Assembly (NCBI RefSeq): GCF_000234665.1
Contig: NC_018311.1
Location: 372,001 to 436,000 of the forward strand
Source of the DNA: Leishmania mexicana MHOM/GT/2001/U1103
Lineage: Eukaryota > Euglenozoa > Kinetoplastea > Trypanosomatida > Trypanosomatidae
DNA: 64,000 nucleotides
Direction: 5' to 3'
Below the pieces are notes generated by a model. That model was not told the origin of the DNA. It did no database searches and saw only the letters and a list, made by a program, of their open reading frames with translations. How positions within the stretch are numbered: position 1 is the first letter of the stretch; every line of letters starts with the position of its first letter. A program made the translations under genes and the position numbers. Below, one piece after another: positions 1 to 11,109 of this stretch.

Positions 1-3000
1 TGGTGGTCTCCAACATACCTGTCGTGTCTCTTGCTCGCCAGCCGGCCATCAGTGGTCTCGGCGAGCTGGCCACGGTGACCCGCAGCGCCTCCGACGACGT
101 CCCCGCAGCTGTGGTGACAGTCGGGCTGTCGACGAGCTCGAACTGCGCTACTCTCTTTGCCGGGGGTAGCACGACGGAGACGGGCAGTGCGGCCTCTTTT
201 TATGTGCCTGAGAGCTCACCAAGCAGTACCTACTATTGCGTGTCGAACCGACTGACGACGGACGCGAGCGGCGGTGACAGCAGTGAGCCCACCACGGCGG
301 TCTACTACCCGCTTGGACCGCTGGAGCTGCGCACCTACGGCCTGTCCTACCCTGCCCTACGCACCAAGGCGGCGATGAACGTGGGACTCGACAGCGACGT
401 TACCTTCGGCAGCGGCACCTCCATTTGCCTGACACCTGCTCTTCTCCCCAGCAGCAGTAGTAGCAGCAGCAGCAGCAGCGTCGACCATGGCACCTGCGAC
501 GCCGCGATCGCCGCAAACAGCGACATCGCCATGACATTTCAGATCTCTAGCCTCACCTCCACACTCATCCCCGTGCTATTCCCAGTGGCGGGAAGTTGGT
601 TGCTCTGCGTGCAGGAGCCTGGCGTGATGGGCAGCACGTACATGCGGCTGCGCACGTTGCGCGTGTACGGCAACGCCACTGTGACCCCAGATGGCGTAAT
701 CCTGGGGATACCGGCAAGGCTCGCCGTCACAGCGATTCCGCCGTCGACGACAGTGAGCCTGACGACGGACACCGCCTGCTCGACCGACATGCCAGTGGTG
801 ACCACGACGCAGTCGAGCCTGAGTGGCAAAGCTGCCCTCGTCTTCACACACACTGCCGTGGGCAACCTCCTCCTCTGCGTTGGCTACCACGGCGAGCACA
901 TGTCTCAGGGGACGGCAGCGCAGGTGATGGTGGCTGGCACCGTGGCGAGCACGAATGCCCGCGTCGTGCCATCCGTGGCTGTCGATTCCGTACCCACACA
1001 ACTGACCTTTTCCGCCCGAGGGGCTTCGTCACTGAGCGGCTACACCGCGCTACTGGTGCCGCCAAGCACCAGCGGCCGCATTGCGACCGCGTGTCCGACA
1101 TCCGCAGCCGGTGAACTTATTCAGCTACCGATATCCGTGCCTCCCTCCGCTCCTACCGGCACGATCGCCGTTGCTACCTTCACCCCTGCCAGCAGCGCGG
1201 TGGGCACCACGTATCTCGTGTGTGCTGGTGCAGCTGGAAAATTTGTGTCGACGGGAACGGTGACGGTCGCTGCTACTCCAACCGTGACGACTGATCCCTC
1301 GCCACCGGCCTTTGGACTCCCAGCCTACGTGACGTTCAGCCGTGCCACTGTGTCCCTCTCTCACCCGGACACCTTCACCGTTGTCAAAGCCACGGACAGC
1401 TGCACTTCGGATATGAGCATCGCAACCGTGCTCGCCACAGGTAGCGTGGACACCACAACAGGGGCCGGGCAGCCCTTTGTGGCCCCCACACAGCCTCGTA
1501 CAGTCACGTCGGTGCGGCTGTGCGTGGCGAAGAAGGGCCAACTCGTCAGCAGCACGCTTGGCTACGCAGACGCAGGCGTAATCGAACTAACCAACTTCAC
1601 CTCTGTCACTAGGTACGCGCAGCGGGGGCGACCCAACACACTGGTCGGCAAACCCATCCTCAGCACCGCAACGCTCTACCTCGTCAGCTGCACCGGAGCT
1701 GGATGTGGTGCTGGCAACGCCGACACCGCGTGCTCCTCTACTGACGCAAACAAGTACACCACTTCCAGCCACTCACCCCTCACAGCTCCCGCAGGCACGT
1801 ACTTTCTGTGTCAGAGCGTGACGGTGGGCACGACGGTGTCGGTGGTGGGCTCGGACACGACGGTGGAGGTGGTGGAGCCGTTTGAGATGAGCCTCTCCGT
1901 AGACCCCTCTGCCATTCGCGCGTACGTGCCGTTCGCAGTGACCATGTCGGGCGGCCCTGGCGGCGCGGGGGCGAAGTACACGGTGGTGGCGCAGCCCGCC
2001 TCTACTGCGTGCGGCGAGACCGCTGCCGGGTCACAGAGCTTTGCCGTGGGCCGAGGCACCACGGAGATCACCATCACGGACATGGTGCCTGTGCAGAAGA
2101 TCCGCTTCTGCGTGCAACCGTCCGCTGCCGACAGCTTCGAGGTGCTGACGGGGACGCTGCAGCACTACATGACACCTGCAGCTGTGATCGGCGACCGCGC
2201 GACGACGCTGACGTCTGGCGGCGTGACGAGTGGCGCCACGGCGGTGCTGTCGCGCACGGCGGACTGCCTCGGCGTCGTGGCTGGCGGCGGCGCTGCGGCG
2301 ATCGTGGACGCGAGGGTGACGTTCACTGTGGCGTCGTGCGGCGCGAACGGTGCGCTGGCGTCGCTGTACTACTGCGAGGCTGCTGGCGGGGGTGCGTACG
2401 CGTCCCGCGGTGCGGTGGGGCTGCTGCGCGCGAGCGGGTGCGGCGGCGGCGCGGACGCGAGCATTGCGGAGGTGGATGCGGCGCCTGGCGCTGCGATCGG
2501 CAGCTTCGGGATCGACGCGGCGTACCTGGCGAGGCCGCGGCTGTCTGCGTCGTCGGACTGCGGCGTGCTGCTGGACGCGGCTGTTGCGAGCGTTGGGTAC
2601 GCGCCCGGTGCTGGCGAGCGCGCTGCGTTCCACGTGTGCGCCGTGCTTGTCGGCGACGCGAGCGTGACGTTCACGACGGCGCGCCCGACGCTGCGCGTTG
2701 CGAACTGGGCGGTGTCGCCGACGGCTGCGGTGAGCCGGTACAACGCGACGCTTGGCGCTGCCGCGGCTAGTGCGGTGCGCGTGAACTACGCGACGCCGTC
2801 GAGCGAGACGTTCCTGAGCACGGCGAGCGACTGCAGCGTGCGGACGGCGGGCGCGGCGGGGCTGAGCGGCGCGTCGAAGACGGCGACGTACAGCACGACG
2901 GGCGTGCGCGGGCTTGTGCACGTGTGCACTGTGGCGCCGCTGAGCGGGAGGACGCTGGCGGTTGCGGAGTTCCTGTCCGTGACGCCGCCTGCTGTGCTGC

Positions 3001-6000
3001 GTGCGTCGCCGGCTGTTGTGCGCGGCGGCGAGTACAGCGCGACGCTTGTGGTGGACGGTGCGCCGCCGCTGTACTCGATGGTGCCTGGTGCGGACAGCGG
3101 GTACACGCACAGCGGGTACTACACGAGCGCGAGCCGCGAGGTGTACCTGTCCGGGGACGCGTGCTCGGGCGTGCTTGCGGGGACGAGCGCTGCGACGGTG
3201 ACGTCGAGCGGCAGCGTGTCGTTTGCGACGGCGGGCGTTGCGGCGGGCGTGAGCGCTGTGTGGCTGTGCGCGGTGACGGCCGCGGGGCCCGCGGTTGTGC
3301 TGGCCGGCGTGGCTGTTGCGCCCGGCCGGGTGTACCCGACGACAATGGTGTCTGGCGCACTGGGCGCGCCTGTCTTCATACCGAGCCTGAAGGGGACGGC
3401 GGTGCAGCTGAGCGCGTCTGCGAGCGGGTGCGGGTCTGTTGCTGGGATGCCGAGCTTCACAACGGACGCGGAGGGCTACGGCACTGTGGACCTTGTGGGC
3501 GGCGACGGCGGCGCGCTTGCGCCGGGCACGTACACGCTGTGCTACGGCGGCGCGCTGCGTGGCGGCGGCGGTGCTGCGGCGCTGGAGTCGGTGGAGCTTG
3601 TGCGCGCGTCGCACTTCGACGTGCGCGGGACGACGTTTGTTGTCGGCGTGGCGAGCCGGATGGTGCTGCTGCAGGACCTGACTGCTGCGGCGCTTGTGCC
3701 CGGGTTCAGCACGGCGCGCGACTGCACGTCTGTGTCGAGCGAGCACGGCGAGTGGGCTGCTGTGACGAACACGTCTGTGTCTGTGACTGCGACGGGCGTG
3801 TACACTGCTGGGCTGTACCTGTGCGCGCGTGCGCCGGTGAACGGGACGCTTGTGGCGCTGCCCGGGCTGTGGTCTGGGCGGCGGAGCGTGCAGTTCGTTG
3901 CGTCTGCGATGCAGCTGCCGTCTGCTGGGTGGGACGCGTGCACGACGTACACGCTGGACCGGTGCTACCCGCCGGGTGCGAGCGCGAGCGGTGCGACGTC
4001 GGTGGTTGCGGTTGTGCACGGGGACTGCTGCAGCGAGGCGAGCCGGAGCGCGGTTGTCGGGGAGGCGAGCATGGCGAGCGGGACGTGCGAGCTGACGCTG
4101 GACTACGACAAGGTGTCCGCGTACCCCGCGGAGTCGACGTACCACGTGTGCGTGTGGGACAGCGCGGACGACTCTGTGTGCACGACGGTGAGCGAGGCGC
4201 GCGTGAGCACGAGCTGCACGCGCCGTGGCGGCGGTGGCCGGGGGCTGAGCCGTGGGGCACTGATAGTGATCATCATCGGGTGCGGGGTGGCAGGGATCGC
4301 TCTTCTTTGTTTACTTTTCTGGATCGTGTGGTGCTGCTGCTGCCGCCAGCTCGCGGAAGGCGCCGATTCGAAGCCAGAGAAGGGACGGCAACTTGTTGGC
4401 CTTCGCGAGTTCGGTGACGAGGACCGACTCGTGGGCTATGTTATGAGTGGACGCCACCCGCTGCTGTATTACCCGTCGTCAAGCGCCCGCATGGGTCGTT
4501 CGGTGAGCGCATCGCTAGGCTACCCTTCCATCAGCGGCTCAGGCTGCGGTGCCTTGGATGAGGTGGAGGATGAGGGACGGGACCAGATTGCGCTTCAGGA
4601 GGCGCGTGCACGCTACAACTTACGACTAATGTTCGCGGAGCGGCTGCAGCTGCTCGAACTGGCGGAAAAGAACGCCGCTGCAGATGCGGCAGGCATGAAC
4701 ACAACGTACGCCAGCGGGGACTCGTACCTGCATGGCCTAGCACAGCCCGAGCGCAGGCTCGTAGAGAGCATCCTGACCGAGACGGGGCCGATGGAGCCGG
4801 CGATGGATCTCCCTGTGAGGGCCGTGGGCCCGCGCCACGCCGGCGCCAACGAACTCGAGCTCGCGGCCTTTGAGGCACCTGAGGAGTGCGACATTAGCTT
4901 GACCGCCGACGCGAATTTGTCGCTGGAGAAGGATGCCATCACGGGCGAGCACCACAAGGTGCGTAGCCGGTCCATTGAAAGCGCGCCGCGGCGGTGCCTC
5001 TCACCAGTGGAGAGCTGCTGGACGAACGAGGACTTCGAAGAGCGGGAGGAGGACGGCGACCGGAAAGTCACCGTCGAGTCGGCAATCCCCGACTCGGAGC
5101 TGAGTGTACGGATGTGGCCACGGCAGGACGGCGGCGACCACGAGGAGCTGCACCGCGTAGTTGTGCGGCATTTTACGAAACCGGCATTGTCCAAGTCGCG
5201 CCGTAGTGCCTCGCTGAACGGCAGCCACAGCGGCGGCCACCGACGTAGCCCCACCGGCTCCGGGAGCCACGGGAGAAAGCAGGAGCCACACTATGACCCA
5301 CTGGCAGTGATGCCGGTGACGCCAAAGGCGCTGGCAACGTCCAAGGGCCTCAGGAACTACATCCTGTCGCCGCCAGACGGAGAGAATGATAGCCCGCCAG
5401 ACCTTCGGACTAACACCGTGCACGAAGTCGGTGACATCACCACCGCTGAGTCCGCCATCTCTCGCTCCCCGATCGCCCATGCGGGGGCAAACGACATATC
5501 GGAGGAGGCGCTGCCGGCGGGCATCGCACGCGTCCGGTCTTCTGAGGCCATCGATGGCAATGCCAAGGGCGATGCGAGCGAGGATGACCTGCTGAGCTTC
5601 ACGACCACGCAGCGCTTCTACGATGAGAAGCGCTTCTTACTGGAACAGGAAGACGGCCGGCGTCAGCGTCTGTGCAACTGGGAGGAGGAGGAGCGGGCAC
5701 AGCTGGCGCAGGATGAACTGAACGGCTACGTGGCGCTCTCCTCGGCTACCGCAGCCGGCGGTGATACGGTCAACGCGTTCTCTGATCACTCGGAGAACAA
5801 CGATACCGAGTACAATGCTGGCGGCGGCGCGGGGAAGGGCCACTACGGCAAGGCTACGGCGAAGCACGAGGGTGAGGATGAGCAGGTGTGCCACATCCCC
5901 GCCGCGCCAACGACGCTGCCGTCGCTGCCACCGGCTCCACGCCCGCAAACACTTCAGAACGACTACTACCACGTGTTCCCCACCGGCGGCACCGGCGCGA

Positions 6001-6005
6001 GTTAG
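1..6005 (+). CDS. Giant mosaic surface protein, copy 1 (5' partial)
   Basis: I do not recognise a named family. The reading frame is open from the left edge (first full codon at base 3, a GTG that is an internal Val rather than a start) to the stop at 6003-6005, leaving 2000 residues. Against copy 2 about 420 N-terminal residues, including the signal peptide, lie outside the window. The ectodomain is a chain of modules of roughly 80-90 residues, each with an Asp-Cys (often Ser-x-Asp-Cys) motif and a later Tyr/Val/Leu-x-Cys motif, suggesting disulfide-pinned beta-sandwich domains (inference). A Ser10 tract lies at about 451-480. One membrane helix (about 4257-4331) is followed by Cys-rich juxtamembrane residues and a charged cytoplasmic tail of about 555 residues with Glu/Arg-rich helices, ending in NDYYHVFPTGGTGAS. 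Bases 1816-1983 and 2145-4256 are near-identical to copy 2; the tail is unrelated to those of copies 2 and 3. A type I surface protein is likely; ligand and function are unknown. Confidence 0.85.
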   Translation, partial: VVSNIPVVSLARQPAISGLGELATVTRSASDDVPAAVVTVGLSTSSNCATLFAGGSTTETGSAASFYVPESSPSSTYYCVSNRLTTDASGGDSSEPTTAVYYPLGPLELRTYGLSYPALRTKAAMNVGLDSDVTFGSGTSICLTPALLPSSSSSSSSSSVDHGTCDAAIAANSDIAMTFQISSLTSTLIPVLFPVAGSWLLCVQEPGVMGSTYMRLRTLRVYGNATVTPDGVILGIPARLAVTAIPPSTTVSLTTDTACSTDMPVVTTTQSSLSGKAALVFTHTAVGNLLLCVGYHGEHMSQGTAAQVMVAGTVASTNARVVPSVAVDSVPTQLTFSARGASSLSGYTALLVPPSTSGRIATACPTSAAGELIQLPISVPPSAPTGTIAVATFTPASSAVGTTYLVCAGAAGKFVSTGTVTVAATPTVTTDPSPPAFGLPAYVTFSRATVSLSHPDTFTVVKATDSCTSDMSIATVLATGSVDTTTGAGQPFVAPTQPRTVTSVRLCVAKKGQLVSSTLGYADAGVIELTNFTSVTRYAQRGRPNTLVGKPILSTATLYLVSCTGAGCGAGNADTACSSTDANKYTTSSHSPLTAPAGTYFLCQSVTVGTTVSVVGSDTTVEVVEPFEMSLSVDPSAIRAYVPFAVTMSGGPGGAGAKYTVVAQPASTACGETAAGSQSFAVGRGTTEITITDMVPVQKIRFCVQPSAADSFEVLTGTLQHYMTPAAVIGDRATTLTSGGVTSGATAVLSRTADCLGVVAGGGAAAIVDARVTFTVASCGANGALASLYYCEAAGGGAYASRGAVGLLRASGCGGGADASIAEVDAAPGAAIGSFGIDAAYLARPRLSASSDCGVLLDAAVASVGYAPGAGERAAFHVCAVLVGDASVTFTTARPTLRVANWAVSPTAAVSRYNATLGAAAASAVRVNYATPSSETFLSTASDCSVRTAGAAGLSGASKTATYSTTGVRGLVHVCTVAPLSGRTLAVAEFLSVTPPAVLRASPAVVRGGEYSATLVVDGAPPLYSMVPGADSGYTHSGYYTSASREVYLSGDACSGVLAGTSAATVTSSGSVSFATAGVAAGVSAVWLCAVTAAGPAVVLAGVAVAPGRVYPTTMVSGALGAPVFIPSLKGTAVQLSASASGCGSVAGMPSFTTDAEGYGTVDLVGGDGGALAPGTYTLCYGGALRGGGGAAALESVELVRASHFDVRGTTFVVGVASRMVLLQDLTAAALVPGFSTARDCTSVSSEHGEWAAVTNTSVSVTATGVYTAGLYLCARAPVNGTLVALPGLWSGRRSVQFVASAMQLPSAGWDACTTYTLDRCYPPGASASGATSVVAVVHGDCCSEASRSAVVGEASMASGTCELTLDYDKVSAYPAESTYHVCVWDSADDSVCTTVSEARVSTSCTRRGGGGRGLSRGALIVIIIGCGVAGIALLCLLFWIVWCCCCRQLAEGADSKPEKGRQLVGLREFGDEDRLVGYVMSGRHPLLYYPSSSARMGRSVSASLGYPSISGSGCGALDEVEDEGRDQIALQEARARYNLRLMFAERLQLLELAEKNAAADAAGMNTTYASGDSYLHGLAQPERRLVESILTETGPMEPAMDLPVRAVGPRHAGANELELAAFEAPEECDISLTADANLSLEKDAITGEHHKVRSRSIESAPRRCLSPVESCWTNEDFEEREEDGDRKVTVESAIPDSELSVRMWPRQDGGDHEELHRVVVRHFTKPALSKSRRSASLNGSHSGGHRRSPTGSGSHGRKQEPHYDPLAVMPVTPKALATSKGLRNYILSPPDGENDSPPDLRTNTVHEVGDITTAESAISRSPIAHAGANDISEEALPAGIARVRSSEAIDGNAKGDASEDDLLSFTTTQRFYDEKRFLLEQEDGRRQRLCNWEEEERAQLAQDELNGYVALSSATAAGGDTVNAFSDHSENNDTEYNAGGGAGKGHYGKATAKHEGEDEQVCHIPAAPTTLPSLPPAPRPQTLQNDYYHVFPTGGTGAS
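1816..1983 (+). repeat. Shared block C (copies 1 and 2)
   Basis: 168 bases shared with 15579-15746, with one mismatch seen (Thr versus Ala codon). It is separated from the large homogenised block by a diverged patch of 161 bases in copy 1 and 170 bases in copy 2, giving a block-patch-block mosaic. Confidence 0.9.
2145..4256 (+). repeat. Homogenised 2.1-kb ectodomain block, copy 1 instance
   Basis: A 2112-base segment encoding about 704 residues of membrane-proximal ectodomain. It aligns without indels to 15917-18028 (offset 13772) and 23305-25416 (offset 21160). The differences seen are C/T at 2237 (synonymous, copy 3 differs), A/G at 3483 (Thr in copy 1, Ala in 2 and 3) and A/G at 3769 (Asn in copy 1, Ser in 2 and 3). 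Similarity to copy 3 extends left to 2115, where the gap begins. It stops abruptly at the start of the membrane segment. Confidence 0.95.
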
Positions 6006-9000
6006 GTAAGAAGAGACACAGAATTGGTGAGGTGTACACACACACCCACACACACACACGAGGAGGAAGAGGACACAGTGATACACCGCATTTTGTTACC
6101 AGGCTCTATTTAATATATCTCTATCTATATACCTGTGCGCATGTGCGTGTCTGTTCATCTGGCTCCTGTGCGTGTGCGTGTGTGTGTGCCACTCACGGAT
6201 TGACTCCTCATCTTTTTATTTATTATATTTATTCCTTGTGCTTTTGAGGTACTTTTGGTCACTTACTTACTTCGGACACGTTTTTCTCGCACTCCGTCCC
6301 CCGCCCTTGCTTCATGATGTCTGTCTCTGTCTCTCTGTTTCTTACGCTCTCCTTTGCCTTTTTCGAGGGGTTTGGGGAGGGGCCATAGATGCACAACCCC
6401 CACATAGAGGCTTGCCTGATTCCCCCGCCCCTGCTCCCCAACCAACCAACCTTTCACGACTTTCTTTGTCGTTTATATATATATATTTCCATCGTTGTGC
6501 TTCTCTTCCGTTACGACTGTGCACGCTCTTGCAGCTCACGGACCCACGCACAGCCACAGACGCACCTGTCAGCAGGAGAGCAACACCCAAGGACAGCGTG
6601 CATGTTTTCTTGTGCTCTCTTTCGCGTTTTGGGTTCGTGTGCTGTGCCAGAGCAGGAGCGAGCCGTGGTGTGTGGTCGACGTCGCCCACCCACCCCCTCC
6701 CCCTTACGAGGAACGTTTGTTTCTCCCCTCCCTCCCTGTCTTGGCGAACCACTCCCCAATCCGTCACCCCTCCCACCTCACCTGACCACCGTTGTTGCTT
6801 TTTTTTGTGATATTCGTTCTGCGTTTCAGGCGTCGCCAGCTTGCGACTTGGGACGCATCTGGCGCCGCTGTCCTGATGAATGCCACACTCACGCGCACAG
6901 CGGAACGCGTGCGTGCCCTACCCACCGAGCGCAAGCACGTCACCGCGATATGAAGCCAGTGTGTACACCACCATCGCCGCGGCGCGTCGAAGCAGCGGCG
7001 GATGCCGCACGCACACCCTTGGTGCACGAGGAGTGTTACCTCCAAGTAGAAGCTAACGCTTGCTTGCATACACCTGCGTTTCAACTGTTGCGGACACCTC
7101 ACTCGACACCGGCACGCACACATCCTACGGACTAGACACACGCACACACGTGTGCCGATCATGTGCTCATGCGTGCTATGCCCGTGCGCAAGTGTTGGTG
7201 CCATTTACGTGACTTTCGTATTCCTCCGTTTTTTTTAGATGCAGACCGACGCCGCGTCCCACCTCCGTGTGTGTCGCCCCCTCTGCCTCGTCGTCGTCAT
7301 CGTCTCTCCCTGTGTATGGCTTCGTGCGTGCGCATGAGCGCGTAGAGAGAAGCGACGAAACGCGAAACGCCGCCGCACCTGCTTCCCTCGTTTTCCTTAT
7401 GCGTGTTTTACGTCTCACTAGCATTTCACTGCCACAGCAACGTAGGTGCCACTCTTTACGCCACTCACTCACGCAGGCAAACCCACCCACACCCACACGC
7501 CAAGCAGCTCTCTATGCATGGCTGATGCATGCGGACGATGTGTGCAGGCGCCTACCTGTTCATGTTCGCGTAGTCTCTTGCTTGGGGGGGGGAGGAGGGT
7601 AGCTTGTAGGCGTTGCTCCGCCCCCGTGTGTGCATGCGTGCTCAAGCGAGTGTGTGCGGCGTACAGGGCTTGACCTTCGAACTTGTGTCGTGGCGCGCGG
7701 TTGCCCGAGCGCTTTTCAGTGTCTCGCTGTGTGTGTGTGTACGTGTACCCGCACCGACACAGAGAGAGCCAAGCAAGCTCAACAGAAGAGCGGAGAGCGC
7801 AACAGAGGTGGAGGGGGACCACCATTGGCAGAACGATGCGGGTTGTCTACGCTTTCTTTGTTGTTGTTGGCTCGCGCTCGACGAAGCGTCTCTTCGCCGC
7901 CGTGCGAGACCCGCGCATCCCCTCATCTTCCTCCTCTCCCGTGACTGCCTCCCTCCCTTCTCCATTCGTGGGATGCGCAGCGCTAAAACAAACACGCACA
8001 CATACACAGACACACCGGAAAAACGAAAACAACAACAACACAGAAGAGCGGCAACGACGAGGGCAACATCGACGTCCACCCTACGGAAACGGAGGCGGAA
8101 GAGGCGGGCCATGGCAACACTAACGCACGCACGTGAGCGCACTTGACGACCTTCATCGTAGACCCCCTTTCCCGCCAGAAAACACTAAAAGCAAGCACTC
8201 TGTGCCGAAGGGTATCGCTCGTGAAGGGGCGTTTCTCGCGTCCGTTGGTTGGCGCTGTTGGCGCGCCTTGTGTGTGCGTGCGTGTGTGCATGTGGGCGAT
8301 GTGTGGCAACCAACTGTGCGCTTCCATACATTTATCTTTACCCGCGCACACGCACACTAGCACGCCCTTTTCTGTCAAGGGCCGTCGTCTGTCCACGTCC
8401 GCCGAAGTCCCCGCCCTCTCACCCACTCGTCTCTGCCTCTCGCCTTCTCCGCCTCTGTTGCTTCGGCGTTGTGGCCATGGCCTCCATACCCTGCTTCACG
8501 AACACGTGCACATGCGCACGATCGGTACACACACACACACACACACGCACACAAGACACCGTTCACGATATTCACCTCCATCAGCCACCACCGCCACCAT
8601 CGCCCGTCCCCCTTCTCCCCATCGTCCTCCAAGGACGCCCCACACACCTCTTCCTTCCCTTGCTGTCGCTTCGCATTGTCGGGTGGTGTGCGTGCGCCTC
8701 CCTGCATGTGCCTGTGTGCTCGCTTACCTGCGCACTGGTGTACACACCCCGAGGCTCACCAATCAACAAGCGTTGCATTGGTGCGCGGGTGATCGACAGC
8801 GCAGCATCGCAGCACCATCGCTGCTCTCTCGACGTGGTAGCACACCGACAGACTACAGAGGATACATCCCACTTGCGAACCTCAAGCGAGATACCGCCAC
8901 GTGAAACCAGAAAGTGTGAAAAGCGGGGAGGGGGGCAGGGTGAAGCAGTAACAGAGAGGCGCACCGTCGCCAACGCAGCGGGACGGCGAAGCGGACGTTG

Positions 9001-10902
9001 AAGCGGGCGAAGGACGACGGGCGTTAGCGAGGAAGCCGCTCGAAAGATAAAAGAAGTGAGGGGGAGACTTTGTGCCCTCTCCTTGTCGAGTCTGATATAT
9101 TGCGTCCTGCCCCTCTGCTCCGTTGGTGCGTGTGTGCGTGTGTCTCTGTGAAAGCAAGGGTTCTCTTCCTCTATCGTCCAACCCACCCACTCACCCACCC
9201 ATTCCAACGACCTCCTCTTCCGACCTTACGCGTGCGCGAACAACAACGAATCAAAGGACCATCCGAATCGACAGAGAAGCAACGGGGTGAACACAGTCGC
9301 ACAGAAACGGGAAGGCAGAGCTGAGGCAGGCGTGTGAGCCTTGAGAACACTTGATCAGCTGCTGCTGCTGCTCTCTCTCTCTCCCTCTCCCTCGTCTCCA
9401 GTCGTCGTGTTCTCGGACTCCTCTGTCGACAACTCCATTCTGCAAACACCGGCACACACACACGCAGACACGCGCACGCACGAAGAGCGGAGGAGGAGGA
9501 GGAAGGGAAGACGGGACTCCCTCGCCCAGCAGACGCTGAGCGAACGTGCGAGAGGAGGCGCAAACGACTTCTTGAGAAAGTTGAGCCAAAAAATAAACAA
9601 AAAAAAAACTCCGCAGCCGCTCAACCTGGCGTGTGTGTGTGTGCCGCGGCGAGGCACACGTTATCATCGCCCCCCCTTTTCTGCTGTTTGTGGTTGCCGG
9701 TCCCTCTTTGCCCCCCCCCCCCTCATCCTCTGCCTCGCCTTGCTGCCAGCCGAGCAAATACGGGCGGCGTGGAAGGGTTTCACTTGCTTTAGCCTTTTGT
9801 TTTTCGCTTTGATTCTGTGTTGTGTGTGTGCGTGTGTGTGTATCATCGACTCAAGTACCATAGCGACAAGCGACCTCAGCGCTGGCAAACAGCTACAACG
9901 GGAGACACACAGAGGCAGACAGACAGAGGTGGAGAGGCGCCCTACATACGTTTCTTGTTGTTGTCAGCGTTACTCTCCTGCTCTCTCTCTCTCTCTCTCG
10001 CTAGCTCTTTTTCTTGCTGCAGCAGCGTGTCCTGGTCGCGGAGTCCGTCCTTGTCCATCCATCCATCCATCCATCGAACCACGGCGACAGCGAGCGGTAA
10101 CTCACAGCCGCAAGCGCAAGAAGAAACAGGAGGCACGAGATCCGCCCTTTCCCTCAGCAGCCTCTTGTACGGAGCAACCGACACGACCCCCCCCCCAATA
10201 AGGGATCCCCATCACGGCTGTCACCGTGAAGAGCGGCAGGGTTGCGTGTCTTGTGTCTCCGTTTTCTTCTTGCTTTTCTTTTCCCCTCGCTTCCCCCCCC
10301 GGATCGCTCGACTCCTCGTTGTCGCCCCCACACACACACACCGCTTTGTTATTTATGATTATTCTTCCCCCGCGCTTCACCACCGTCGCGTCGCTACTTT
10401 CCGACCGTTTTGGTCATTGTCCACTCTCGCAAAGCTCGCCCTTTTCTTTCTTTGTTTCCCATTTTTTTTTTTCGAGGTGTGTACGTGTGCTGCGCGTGTG
10501 CCCGCGCCAACAGTTGCGTGGCGGCTTTCGTTTTTCCTTGCACGTCCGCGTGTGTGTGCGCGTGTGGGCGAGTTCGCGACTTGCTCGCGCGGCTGCCACG
10601 ACTTTGGTTTCTCCTTGTGGTTTTCCACCTACGGGCATCTTTTGCTCTGTCTTTCTATGTGTAGGGCTTCTCCTTATTCTTGACTCGTTTTCCCCGTTTC
10701 TCTTCCGTCCGGCACCCCCACCCCCACCCACCCCCCATCCACTCCCATCCCCCCTCTCCCCCCTCTGACCTCTCTGTCAGTACCCCTTGCTCTTCATCCA
10801 AGAAGCAAAGGCCAGATTTCTTCGTTTATTATTATTTCTCGTCTATCGTCTCTCTTGTGTGTTACCGAGCGTGCCGCCGTCGTTGCCATCACTGTCTTCT
10901 GC

Positions 10903-10906
10903 GCGC

Positions 10907-10941
<35 letters not shown>

Positions 10942-10945
10942 CGTG
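10903..10945. repeat. GT dinucleotide microsatellite
   Basis: An almost uninterrupted GT run with a few GC units at the edges, in the untranslated region between surface-protein copies 1 and 2. Confidence 0.95.
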
Positions 10946-11084
10946 TTTTCTTGCCTATTCCTGTGCCCTGCTCTGCCCCTGCGTCTCTGCAGAGGCGGGA
11001 GTGCTTTGGGTCTGTGTGTCTGGGGAGGCCTGCAGCACGCAAAACACTGAACACGAGCGCGCGCCGAGCTCATCACACGTGCTC

Positions 11085-11109
11085 TCACACACACACACAC
11101 ACACACGCT
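11085..11109. repeat. CA dinucleotide microsatellite
   Basis: A CA run about 150 bases downstream of the GT run at 10903-10945. The two tracts are complementary and could pair as a hairpin stem in a transcript spanning both (inference). Confidence 0.9.

Noticed and set aside
3..5. GTG at base 3 as a start codon for copy 1
   Set aside because: Alignment to copy 2 places it deep inside the ectodomain; the gene continues off the left edge.
2031..4145. 704-codon antisense frame in copy 1, with equivalents at 15899-17917 and 23113-25722
   Set aside because: The frames are Arg/His/Ala-rich mirrors of the G-ending codon bias in the homogenised block. They have no motifs and recur only because the block recurs.
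2924..4417. 497-codon + strand frame overlapping copy 1, with equivalents in copies 2 and 3
   Set aside because: Cys/Arg/Gly-rich shadow in another frame of the real surface-protein gene.
6389..7135. 248-codon + frame between copies 1 and 2
   Set aside because: Low-complexity translation of microsatellite and pyrimidine-rich sequence with no motif or family resemblance.
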